Assembly (NCBI RefSeq): GCF_903166545.1
Contig: NZ_CAESCH010000003.1
Location: 124,001 to 188,000 of the forward strand
Reading direction: 5' to 3'
From: Metabacillus schmidteae
GTDB lineage: Bacteria > Bacillota > Bacilli > Bacillales > Bacillaceae
DNA: 64,000 bases
In this document: positions 17,701 to 24,994 of the stretch, piece by piece
How positions within the stretch are numbered: position 1 is the first letter of the stretch
How the letters are laid out: each line of letters opens with the position of its first letter
Position numbers and translations under genes: made by a program
The notes under the pieces: model-generated
Seen by the model: only the letters and a program-made list of their open reading frames with translations
Databases searched by the model: none
Told to the model about the DNA's origin: nothing

Positions 17701-18939
17701 TTTCTTCAAACGATCTCCTACAGCTTGTAAACCTGCTACACCTAAGCGTCCCGTAGCTCCACCTAACTTGTCACCAATTTCACCACCGATTGTAGCTAAA
17801 CCTATTGCACCCATTGGGCCCATTGTAGAACCGGCAATACTACCAGCCATTCCTGTAAATGCTTTACCCATTTTGGAAGTGATTTGTCCAGCTTTTAACA
17901 TTTTTTCCGCAACCGAGGTAGAAGCAGTATCAGTTCCAGCATTCGCTCCTAATGTATTCTTGTTATCTTCTACCTCACCATTTCCACGACCTAATTTACC
18001 TTTGGTTCCTTCATATGCATTTTTTAAGGCTCCAGAAATAGATTGATCCTTAAGAGCACCTTTTGCAGCACCGTAAACTCCCGCAAGACCCGCCATTCCG
18101 AACATAGCGCCAGCTTTCGCAAATCTACCATTCATATCTCCACCTAATCCGATTAATGATCGGAGACCTTCAGAAACGGGTATGAAGATTATGTATAGAA
18201 TGACACTTTCAATTAATCCTTCTTGAGAGATTGCCATACTTGCTACTAGCCAAAACACAAAGGCATGTACCGCTTGGACAAATACTGTTCCTGTAAGCTC
18301 TTTAAGCCAAGCCCCTGTCAATGCTTTTGTTTTGGGATTAAGAAACAAAGCTAGAGCTAATGGCCCAAGAATCATCAACATGAGTAAAGTCAATTTTCTC
18401 ATCATATAGTAAAAGTTTGCCCATATTGCCAGACCTAATAAAGCTAGGTTAATAATAATTCTCCCTACAATCTCACTAAAGTCATCATCTAGATCTTTTT
18501 GAAAACTATCTAAATTTGCATCATAAGAAGAACTAAATATATCCACTACAATTCCATTGAATTGAAAAATGATACTGTAAAGCGTACCTAAATTCGCAAG
18601 AACTAAACCAACAATCGCAGCATCTTTTATGAATTCTATAAAGTAAGTTCTATTAGCGGGATTAAATGAAGTTCCCGATATTCTCATACCCGCTAGAACG
18701 ATTGAAATTAACACAATAAATGCTGCAAGGAACATGGTTACTTGCATACCTGGAATATAAATATTATTAGCGTCTGAAGCAGTGAAAGTATGAAAAAGAA
18801 GGTCTCCACCTTCTCCATCTTTTCCGAAAACTAAATCTTTTAATGATTTTAGTGATGTAAATGGGGCAACCAGTGTTTCATATATCCAACTAAAAATGCC
18901 TCCAAAAATGTCTAATATCTTATCTGCTATAAATGTCAT
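14731..18939 (-). CDS. VirB6/TrbL-like channel protein with long repetitive tail
   Basis: The 1402-residue protein is much longer than classical VirB6. The first 300 residues hold several membrane segments (MFLAAFIVLISIVLAG; LTLLMLMILGPLALALFL; AFVFWLVASMAI) with the VirB6/TrbL order. A Gly/Ala-rich helical region follows, and then about 550 residues of QLAGKTAEDLTQAWANNN-type helical repeats. Two copies are almost identical (see repeat). The C-terminus is a separate soluble domain. ATG 18939 follows TAGGTGAT. It lies 11 bp after VirB4 and overlaps the hydrolase gene by one base. It probably forms the inner-membrane channel, with the tail reaching into the wall or cytosol. Confidence 0.85.
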   Translation of the reverse strand: MTFIADKILDIFGGIFSWIYETLVAPFTSLKSLKDLVFGKDGEGGDLLFHTFTASDANNIYIPGMQVTMFLAAFIVLISIVLAGMRISGTSFNPANRTYFIEFIKDAAIVGLVLANLGTLYSIIFQFNGIVVDIFSSSYDANLDSFQKDLDDDFSEIVGRIIINLALLGLAIWANFYYMMRKLTLLMLMILGPLALALFLNPKTKALTGAWLKELTGTVFVQAVHAFVFWLVASMAISQEGLIESVILYIIFIPVSEGLRSLIGLGGDMNGRFAKAGAMFGMAGLAGVYGAAKGALKDQSISGALKNAYEGTKGKLGRGNGEVEDNKNTLGANAGTDTASTSVAEKMLKAGQITSKMGKAFTGMAGSIAGSTMGPMGAIGLATIGGEIGDKLGGATGRLGVAGLQAVGDRLKKGYKGASASVDKLGLDADTDESLKNAIAEDDTTAWAKGNEKSVIEDLKSRFPDATDQDIKDMWHNKKDEMRQGFREAAGGKLEKLKDASGKFANANQLASQTADDLTQEWAKHNQADFMSNYEKQHPPKENMTDNERLDYNNKKAEAWNDKLSDQSKTFGDLTRSTASSMMEGRLNPFIDKDAFAEKVGEQATEIIKGDIKGQIGKSQATQLAGKTAEDLTQAWANNNKVAFMNAYSEKNPLRDNMSDNERSEYENDKDQAWNNTVATKRKQFGELTKSTADSMLASGVNPIAETNTFAQQVGEKATQMVKGQIKSQNPQMSDEEVEIQFAKTNGNNKSLYVDTAKNAGNEAATQLAGKTAEDLTQAWANNNKAAFMNAYSEKNPLRDNMSDNERSEYENDKDQAWNNTVATKRKQFGELTKSTADSMLASGVNPIAETNTFAQQVGEKATQMVKGQIKSQNPQMSDEEVEIQFANSNGNNKSLYMDVAKTSAINIGAPDISDEMVEIQFTKTHGNNKSVYVDTAKNAGNEAESLQLMNGKKVNRDFVTSQLAGMRTDTDSKNAFFSSKKAEGMSDDQIHIQWKQERGNQYQENLSIANEAVPKTISPTASLGTHAKVPFKAISGFAMGASGAQTLLNFSKEVGQGIGAGYQQVVTSNESSMNPVFKQLEGVGGATVGGFKAIKSMVTENPVLKQSSLNNAMGYTGGVVAGVTGYQVGSKLSSRFNPYNNAVNNTISEPTEVMQMAQTVVGENGAERLAQGAVRMVTTADQSFIEVRTKTGQTRTVSRTGRGDSSMKNGEVVYQDLQVENGAFVIQKPKGVDTSTYKVDSAGGKIPVVSNVNVNPNKLLANRNTTKNTYVPKNVQAYNQQVDSGQFYMNDLKQSGMENVQLIIERDRSYMQASTPTGEKVRVSAYQKGDARIPEGKTVTKNCVIKGQKITADSIVEEEYQDFTTSIDPEEYIQPRPNKRFDTRKQQEVLRKRQSLAGWNG
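16279..17080 (-). repeat. Recent tandem duplication inside the VirB6-like gene
   Basis: Two blocks of about 370 bp (16279-16648 and 16711-17080) are nearly identical at DNA level with a period of 432 bp, that is 144 codons. More diverged units flank them. The duplication keeps the frame, so it changes the length of the repetitive tail and not its continuity. Confidence 0.85.
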
Positions 18940-18950
18940 TTTTTTATCAC

Positions 18951-21038
18951 CTACTCACTTCTTTTCATTCGTTTACGTTTTAACATTTCTTCTAAAACTG
19001 CTGTATTACTCTCAACAAATGTTAATTCTTCTTCACTCGGATCAGTTCGTAGCCATACGCTTGATTTACCCGATCTAAGTATCGCTTCCCCTTTTTCTGG
19101 ATTTCCGAATAAACAAGATATTTCACCTTCTGAAAGGTCAAAATTCTCTCTTATTTTCTTTAAATCAATTTTGTTCTGTTTTAAAAACATAAATGTAAAT
19201 GTATTCTGAAGGATACCCCTAGCTTTTCGACTTTCAAGGATACGTACAAAATCTTGTGAAGCGATTCTTAAACCAGCATTCCTTTTACGTGATCGTCTAG
19301 CCATTGTTTCTAGGAAACTCACAGTCTGTTCAGAATCTACTAGGGTCCAAGCTTCATCCGCCACAACTACTTTTTGCTTAGAGGAATTTTCAACGCTTTT
19401 AACGAAATATTCCCATATATAGTTTAAAATTACGTGATAGGCAATTGGTCTTAAAAAGTTTTCCTCCATACTGCTAATATCAAAGTTGACTAGTCTAGCA
19501 GAGTGGAGTGCCTGAGTTACATTTTTACCTAGATAGGTTTGCCCATCAAAGATAGGTTTACTACCTGTATTAAGGAATGGCCGAATGGCTGCAACTAACC
19601 TTTCAGCCTTCTGTTCTTCACCATAATTTTCAATTAAATACTTATACACATCAGAGATAGTCGGTTCTAGTTTTCTAACTTCAGATTGAATGATTTGTCC
19701 ATCAATTTCTTTTACTGTATTGTCATATAAAGAACTTGGATGTGTTGTATATCCAAACTTTCCAAATAAATACTGAATTGATTCTTCTAAGTAGTTTCGT
19801 TCAAAAACAGTTAACCCTTCATCTTCACTGTTCTTCCCGCGACAGATGATATCAAAAAAACCTAAGATTTCATTTAATTTTTCACGAAGAGGAACAAATG
19901 ATATATATTTCTTTCCATTCTTTTCAATAATCTCTTTTTCATCACTATCTTCTAGTAACTCTAATTCTTCATCATCTTGTTCTAAAGGAATACTTGTTAC
20001 ATTCATAGCAAGTGGGTTAATCCTAATATCTGATTCCTCTGAAATTTGAAGGTTAATACCACCTAATCGTTTAACAATTCGAACGAATTCACCTTCAACA
20101 TCAATTAAACGTGTATGGATTCCCATTCCAGTTGTTTCCCTTGCTAGTAGAAGTTTAAGTGCTAAAGATTTACCACTCCCACTTGTGCCAAATATGGCCA
20201 TATTGAAATTATCTGGTTTTACTTCTTCTGTACCAAAAGCATTATAAAATTCTTTTTGACCAGTGATACGATTAATACCTAATGGGATACCACCATTAAA
20301 TCGTCCACTACCTGAAATAAATGGAGAAAAGGTACTTAGCGCCCTTCTGTCTATATTTCTGAGTGACTCATTTATTTCATTTGTCCCTAATGGAAGAACC
20401 GAGCGGAATCCACTTTTTACACGACTCCATGTGGAGGCTACCTTGAAAAACATTCCTGATAGTTCATCTTCTATATACTCACTATATTTATCTAATTCTT
20501 TTTTACTGTTGCCATATAAAACTCCCAACACACCGACATGATAGGAATCATTTTCACTAAATTGCGTTTCTGCCATAAGTTGCTCAGTATCAATAATCTT
20601 CGTTTCTAAATCTTGTATCTGATCAATGTTTCCTCTTTTGGTCTGAAAGCCTAAATTTGATTTCAACATTGTAATCTGACGTTGAAGCATTCTTACAGCT
20701 TCACTCTTTTGAATCTTATGAACATCGATTAAGACATCGCATTCTCCACTAGAAGTGAGATTGTAGAGCCAATTCGTTTGCATTTTTCTAGGATATCCAT
20801 CTCTTGTTATATAAAATGGTCTAAAATATGTTCTTGTTCCCAATGATTGTTTTATGACACCATAATCTTCATTTTTTATCTTCATACCTTCAGGAGATAT
20901 TACGTCCCAAAATGTCGGACGCATATCATATTGAGTTTCGACTTCTTGCTCAACTGCTTTTTTCTTATTCCGTTTAACTTGCTTGTTCTTCTTTTCTCTC
21001 TTCTCTTCCTTTGCTGTTTTTGTTGCTTTCACGTTCAA
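18951..21038 (-). CDS. VirB4-family conjugation ATPase
   Basis: The 695-residue ATPase carries Walker A GTSGSGKS near residue 285 and Walker B VVVADEAW near residue 560, followed by the SQD and RSG elements typical of VirB4/TraU. The N-terminus is strongly basic. It powers pilus or channel assembly at the membrane. TTG 21038 is chosen because AAGGAGATGA precedes it. The start lies 65 bp inside the upstream gene, so translation is coupled. VirB4 is normally a single protein. Here the N-terminal domain appears to be supplied by the preceding gene. Confidence 0.92.
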   Translation of the reverse strand: MNVKATKTAKEEKREKKNKQVKRNKKKAVEQEVETQYDMRPTFWDVISPEGMKIKNEDYGVIKQSLGTRTYFRPFYITRDGYPRKMQTNWLYNLTSSGECDVLIDVHKIQKSEAVRMLQRQITMLKSNLGFQTKRGNIDQIQDLETKIIDTEQLMAETQFSENDSYHVGVLGVLYGNSKKELDKYSEYIEDELSGMFFKVASTWSRVKSGFRSVLPLGTNEINESLRNIDRRALSTFSPFISGSGRFNGGIPLGINRITGQKEFYNAFGTEEVKPDNFNMAIFGTSGSGKSLALKLLLARETTGMGIHTRLIDVEGEFVRIVKRLGGINLQISEESDIRINPLAMNVTSIPLEQDDEELELLEDSDEKEIIEKNGKKYISFVPLREKLNEILGFFDIICRGKNSEDEGLTVFERNYLEESIQYLFGKFGYTTHPSSLYDNTVKEIDGQIIQSEVRKLEPTISDVYKYLIENYGEEQKAERLVAAIRPFLNTGSKPIFDGQTYLGKNVTQALHSARLVNFDISSMEENFLRPIAYHVILNYIWEYFVKSVENSSKQKVVVADEAWTLVDSEQTVSFLETMARRSRKRNAGLRIASQDFVRILESRKARGILQNTFTFMFLKQNKIDLKKIRENFDLSEGEISCLFGNPEKGEAILRSGKSSVWLRTDPSEEELTFVESNTAVLEEMLKRKRMKRSE

Positions 21039-21879
21039 TCATCTCCTTAACCGTTTCGATTCTAGCTAAATCTTGATCCGCTGTAATATATAAAGCTAAC
21101 TGCTCTTGTAAGTTAGTATCTTTAAATCTATTTTTTACTGCTTTTCTTCTGTTCATAGCATAATAAAACACTTCTCCAAGTCCTTCATTAGTGAGCATAT
21201 GAACATCTATTTCAGCTTTCCTCAATGAGTTTTTAGCAGTATTAAGACGTCGATACAATTCTTGAAATGCTTTATCGATAATTTTCTCTTCTAGTTCTTC
21301 TTTGTCATCTGCCTTAATTTCATGGGCATTTATTGTTTCGTGAAAGACGATATATCTCTTTGTTTCATATCTAGGAGAGATAGCTTGCCATTTTGATAAA
21401 TCTTCAATTAATGTTCGACCATACTCTAGGGAATTTTGGTTCATATCTTCTTGATTCAGCATATTTTGCCTCATTGCTTCAATCGGCTCTGATAAATCTA
21501 TATATCTATTTTGTAGGTACCATTGGACCGGGTAATTGATCTGAGCTATCCAAGTTTCAAATGTCATATCGATACCTTCTTGTTCCTCTTGAGATAACAA
21601 AAAGTAGTTTACAGGCTCTACCTCAGCTAACATGACAAATTTATTATTAGAAAAACGCATCATATGTGAATTAATTTCTTTTAGGTCATTAAACATTTCC
21701 CTAAATGGATCTGGTTCTTCTTCGGATTCCCCGCCTTGATTTTCCCCCTTTTTCTTCTTTGAAGAAGGTTTAATTTGAGCAGCGTTTTTTTCTCGACCTG
21801 GAATAATCGGTTCTTTCATCATTACTTTTGCAAAAATGTAAAGACCGATACCCATTACGGCCATTATGATTATTTCCAT
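20974..21879 (-). CDS. Membrane-anchored VirB4 partner (N-terminal domain-like)
   Basis: The 301-residue protein has an N-terminal membrane helix (IIIMAVMGIGLYIFAKVMM), a charged linker and a helical domain that resembles the N-terminal domain of VirB4/TrbE-type proteins (VEPVNYFLLSQEEQEGI and following). AAGGAGGAAG precedes ATG 21879. It overlaps the VirB4 ATPase gene, which fits a two-subunit VirB4. The alternative is an independent membrane recruiter for the ATPase. Identity rests on position and general character more than on motifs. Confidence 0.75.
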   Translation of the reverse strand: MEIIIMAVMGIGLYIFAKVMMKEPIIPGREKNAAQIKPSSKKKKGENQGGESEEEPDPFREMFNDLKEINSHMMRFSNNKFVMLAEVEPVNYFLLSQEEQEGIDMTFETWIAQINYPVQWYLQNRYIDLSEPIEAMRQNMLNQEDMNQNSLEYGRTLIEDLSKWQAISPRYETKRYIVFHETINAHEIKADDKEELEEKIIDKAFQELYRRLNTAKNSLRKAEIDVHMLTNEGLGEVFYYAMNRRKAVKNRFKDTNLQEQLALYITADQDLARIETVKEMIERESNKNSKGREERKEEQAS

Positions 21880-21895
21880 CTCTTTAACTTCCTCC

Positions 21896-22204
21896 TTATT
21901 TTCTCCAATTACCTTGTTGCGAACGATATTGTAGTTTTATATAGAGATATCTATCAAAATTCAAATGGTATTTTTCTTTTCTAGTAAAACCTAAAACAAA
22001 CACTATTACCGCAAGTGGTAATGCACTAATTAAACTTGCAATACTTCCCATAAATACATTCGGAAAAAGATTGAACACAATTGGAACGTACCAATATGCA
22101 ATTCCTCCTCCAACTGCGATATAGATCATTTGTCTCTTAGATAGAATACCGAGTATTACTTTTTGTTCACTTGCCATATCAACTGGTACCTTTACTTTCC
22201 TCAT
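21896..22204 (-). CDS. PrgI-family (VirB3-like) membrane protein
   Basis: The 102-residue protein begins VKVPVDMASEQKVILGILS, the PrgI-family opening. It has two membrane segments (IYIAVGGGIAYWYVPIVF; GSIASLISALPLAVIVFVL) and a basic tail. PrgI/VirB3 proteins are small inner-membrane subunits encoded directly before VirB4, as here. AAAGGAG precedes ATG 22204. Confidence 0.88.
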   Translation of the reverse strand: MRKVKVPVDMASEQKVILGILSKRQMIYIAVGGGIAYWYVPIVFNLFPNVFMGSIASLISALPLAVIVFVLGFTRKEKYHLNFDRYLYIKLQYRSQQGNWRK

Positions 22205-22313
22205 ACGTTCTCCTTTCTATATCAAAAGCTGTAGGCATTAGAGCCTTCAAAGTATAATTTCATAAGTTATTAAATTAGTATTCTCTTAACATGGTGCGCA
22301 ACCATAGCCTAAA

Positions 22314-22346
22314 AATTTACCCCTCTTTTATTTAGAGGGGTAAATT
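22314..22346 (-). terminator. Intrinsic terminator between pilin and prgI genes
   Basis: On the minus strand AATTTACCCCTCT pairs with AGAGGGGTAAATT, followed by TTTTT. It lies after the pilin stop and before PrgI, so only part of the transcripts should continue into the rest of the secretion operon. Confidence 0.8.
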
Positions 22347-22385
22347 TTCAATGTATAAGTATAATCTAATTTGGTTATGGTAATA

Positions 22386-22763
22386 CTAAGCCCCAAACCC
22401 TGCAATCCATCCAGCTATATCGTAGGCTTTCATAATTATCCAACCACCAACAAATACTAGAGCTAGTTTAATAAATCCTTCAGTTCGTTTTTGTGGATTT
22501 CCACCAGATCCAGCTAATGTCATTCCTCCCCATACTAAACAAGCAACAATCCAAATAGCTCCTACCGCCATTAAAAAGTAAACAAGCATACTCATGTCAT
22601 CATATACACCTGAGTCTTCAAAATCTCCATCAGGTGAGATACCCGCCTTTTTCCACGCATCCGTTGCGTCCGTTGCTGCCGAAGCAAATTCAGGGAATAG
22701 AGCGATACTTGATACATAGACAATCGAAATAATAGCCATGATTGTCATTAATTTCTTTGCCAT
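22386..22763 (-). CDS. VirB2-like pilin candidate
   Basis: The 125-residue protein has a signal peptide (residues about 1-29, ending FASAAT) and two membrane helices (SMLVYFLMAVGAIWIVACL; FIKLALVFVGGWIIM) joined by a short loop with GGNPQKR. This is the VirB2/TrbC pilin plan. ATG 22763 is preferred because GGAGGTG precedes it. The longer reading to 22823 enters the leader hairpin. It is the first gene of the secretion operon and has its own terminator, consistent with higher expression of a structural subunit. Confidence 0.82.
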   Translation of the reverse strand: MAKKLMTIMAIISIVYVSSIALFPEFASAATDATDAWKKAGISPDGDFEDSGVYDDMSMLVYFLMAVGAIWIVACLVWGGMTLAGSGGNPQKRTEGFIKLALVFVGGWIIMKAYDIAGWIAGFGA

Positions 22764-22808
22764 AAAAGTGCACCTCCATGTTATTTGGCTTAAAGATATA
22801 AGGGAAAT

Positions 22809-22888
22809 AAAAAAAAACCCCACTATAAGTACGACTGAATAAGATACCTTAAGGTATCTAGTTCATACTCATAGTGGGGTTCTCCCAT
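22809..22888 (-). promoter_or_regulatory. GGG-CCCC leader terminator of the secretion operon
   Basis: On the minus strand ATGGGAGAACCCC starts an 11-bp stem (22871-22881 with 22816-22826). The loop contains the palindrome AGATACCTTAAGGTATCT (22842-22859), and the stem is followed by TTTTTTTTT. A TATAAT about 70 bp upstream (near 22960) may be the promoter. The terminator lies 45 bp before the pilin start, so the operon should be off unless antitermination occurs. Confidence 0.75.
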
Positions 22889-23026
22889 TTCTTTATATTC
22901 TTTTTTAGGTATTTTCTAGATATGTATTTCTAAAAACTTACTATATTTATATTATAAGATACTGGCAAGAAAATCAATAAAATATATTAGTAGTTTTAGA
23001 AACTGTTTTGTTACATAAAACAAAAA

Positions 23027-23137
23027 TGAAGAGAGGAATCCTCTCTTCACATTGGAAATATTACTTTCTATTCAGTATTCCGGAGAATTATGAATAATCA
23101 TTCCGGTTAATTATGGACACATTCCGAAAGATTATGA
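23027..23137 (-). other. Terminator and three short direct repeats after the primase-like gene
   Basis: GAAGAGAGGATTCCTCTCTTC with ATTTTTGTTTT (about 23050-23020) is a good minus-strand terminator. Between it and the gene end are three direct copies of ATTCCGRNNRATTATG at 23077, 23100 and 23121, spaced 23 and 21 bp. The spacing suggests a protein-binding array, for example for a replication or transfer factor. Its meaning is unknown. Confidence 0.6.
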
Positions 23138-23144
23138 AAACTTT

Positions 23145-24410
23145 TTAAAATAACCTTTTTAAATTTGGAATTTTATTATTTATAAGGAGATCATCAATCC
23201 CCTTACCATCATCCTCTTTCCAAATAGCAAGGTTACCAACATACCCCAAATTCTTTAATTCTTTTGCACACTCAAATAAATGCTTTTTGACATAAATGTT
23301 ATTTGCTGCGTCTGCATCAAAACAAATGTTTACTTGCTCTACACCCATTTCTTTAAGAATAGGTAAAGCTAATCTCCACGCACCTACACCAGGTAATGCT
23401 ATTAATGTTGTACCTATATCCTCTAATTCAAGCGGATCATATAATTCAACAATTTTATCAGCTGCTATGTCACATTTTAGAGGACCTTCACTAAGCCAGA
23501 CAGTTTTAGCTTTTCTCTTTTGTCCAACTTCCCAATTAAGTAAATCGCGAGAAGGAACTGCAACATGGACAGGAGCTGGACTACCTGAACCAGTACCTTT
23601 ATTTTTATTAGCAGAACTTAACCAATAATACCGTTGTCCTTTAATTAATTTTATCCACCCTAAAAGTTGATCCTCGTGAGAAATCGATTTATAGGAACCG
23701 AATTCTAATTCAGTTTCCATGATAATTTCACCATTGAATGCAACTTGGACGATATTTGGCTGTTTAATTACTCTTGCTTGTAAACCTTCTTTTTGTTTCT
23801 TTACTTCAACATCGTTAGGAGGATTGTCAATTCGGAACTGAAAACCTTCTATTTCATTTTGGTAATTCCTAAATGGTAATAAAATTCCCTTTGTTCCTGC
23901 AATTGACCAGAAATTCCCGTATTTTCCTTTCGCTTCATAGAAACCCGGAATTCCACTTAAATCTTCAATCCCTAACAATTGTTGAATCTCCTTTACAGCT
24001 TCCCATGGTTTTTCAGGGAAAGATCTGTATTGACGTGCAAACACTTGATTATCTGTTAATTGTCTTGAGGGAGATGTTAAATGATCATAATGATACTCAT
24101 TCAACTCCGTACAATCTAACAAAGCACGATAAACTTCATTCAAAATATTGGAATTTTTTTTCTCTTCGCCTACTTCTTGTGCGACCTTCGTTACGTCAAT
24201 CTTCCTTTTTTTATCACCTTTCAACCAGTGTAGCCATGATGGTACAGCGGAATTTTTACTGAAAGGGTATTTAGACTCACTACGAATACACGCAATTGCT
24301 TCTCCTTCTTCGTTAATAATACAACCCCCTCGATGTCCACAAATATCGCAAGGCTCACGATAGAATTCAAACCATCCAGGTATTTTTGTTCTTCTTAATG
24401 TTGATCTCAT
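23145..24410 (-). CDS. Primase-like protein with zinc ribbon and TOPRIM domain (DUF3854-type)
   Basis: The protein has an N-terminal CDICGHRGGC...C zinc ribbon. A middle domain follows (KGILLPFRNYQNEIEGFQFR), then a TOPRIM-like domain with VWLSEGPLKCDIAAD for the catalytic Glu, ALPGVGAW, and ICFDADAANN for the acidic pair. This is the layout of DnaG-type primases and DUF3854 proteins on mobile elements. The 421-residue form from ATG 24410 is given. GTG 24446 is possible, and longer readings overlap the DUF4258 gene by more than 100 bp. It could make primers for plasmid or single-strand replication. Synthesis activity is inferred. Confidence 0.8.
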   Translation of the reverse strand: MRSTLRRTKIPGWFEFYREPCDICGHRGGCIINEEGEAIACIRSESKYPFSKNSAVPSWLHWLKGDKKRKIDVTKVAQEVGEEKKNSNILNEVYRALLDCTELNEYHYDHLTSPSRQLTDNQVFARQYRSFPEKPWEAVKEIQQLLGIEDLSGIPGFYEAKGKYGNFWSIAGTKGILLPFRNYQNEIEGFQFRIDNPPNDVEVKKQKEGLQARVIKQPNIVQVAFNGEIIMETELEFGSYKSISHEDQLLGWIKLIKGQRYYWLSSANKNKGTGSGSPAPVHVAVPSRDLLNWEVGQKRKAKTVWLSEGPLKCDIAADKIVELYDPLELEDIGTTLIALPGVGAWRLALPILKEMGVEQVNICFDADAANNIYVKKHLFECAKELKNLGYVGNLAIWKEDDGKGIDDLLINNKIPNLKRLF

Positions 24411-24477
24411 TTGAATTTTTTTAGTTTGATTATTTATCGTAAACACCCTTTCTAAAAGCTTCTTTTCTAAAAGTTTA

Positions 24478-24816
24478 TTAGACACAATCCGTAAAACGTT
24501 TATTGTCAATTGGAGGCATAACGGTAATAACCTTAAAATGGTTTTTCCCTTCCTCTGACAGAACAATAACAATCGGATTGTTGTCTTGATCTCGTCCAAC
24601 TATCACATAGTTAAAAGTCAGTTTGTCTAGATCATGATTCAAACCTGTCTGAACTTCTACAATTGTTCCATTCATGATACAAGAGACAATATCACCTTTA
24701 GTGTAACCTCGTTTTTTCAATCTTTCGTACGTATGAGTACTGATTCGAATAAACCCTTCCTTACTCATAAGTATTTTTTTTATTCCTCTTAATTTTCTTG
24801 TATGTGCTGCATTCAT
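24478..24816 (-). CDS. DUF4258 domain protein
   Basis: The 112-residue protein contains ISTHTYERLKKRGYTKGDI and YVIVGRDQDNNPIVIVLSEE, the DUF4258 pattern, thought to be a RelE-like fold. DUF4258 proteins include possible toxins, but no antitoxin partner is adjacent. ATG 24816 has AAGGTGG upstream. It is followed by the primase-like gene and preceded by a leader with a U-run. Its role is unknown. Confidence 0.7.
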   Translation of the reverse strand: MNAAHTRKLRGIKKILMSKEGFIRISTHTYERLKKRGYTKGDIVSCIMNGTIVEVQTGLNHDLDKLTFNYVIVGRDQDNNPIVIVLSEEGKNHFKVITVMPPIDNKRFTDCV

Positions 24817-24837
24817 CAATCCCACCACCTTTTAATT

Positions 24838-24935
24838 AAAATAAAAAAAGCGCTCAATGGAATGATAGATTTTGTTTAAAGGCAAAGAAAACCTCTAACC
24901 TCTTAATCTATTAGTCCAAAGACCGCTTGTAGTTT
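24838..24935 (-). promoter_or_regulatory. Imperfect leader terminator before DUF4258-primase operon
   Basis: On the minus strand an interrupted stem (AGCGGTCTTTGG with CCATTGAGCGCT, and AATAGATT with AATCTATC) ends in TTTTTTTATTTT, 20 bp before the DUF4258 start. It looks like an attenuator but has mismatches and lacks the GGG-CCCC head of the other leaders. Confidence 0.45.
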
Positions 24936-24994
24936 GTTAGTTAACCGCTAACTCTAGAAGAGTTGCAAAAAAAGATAAAGCAAAGGATATATAA

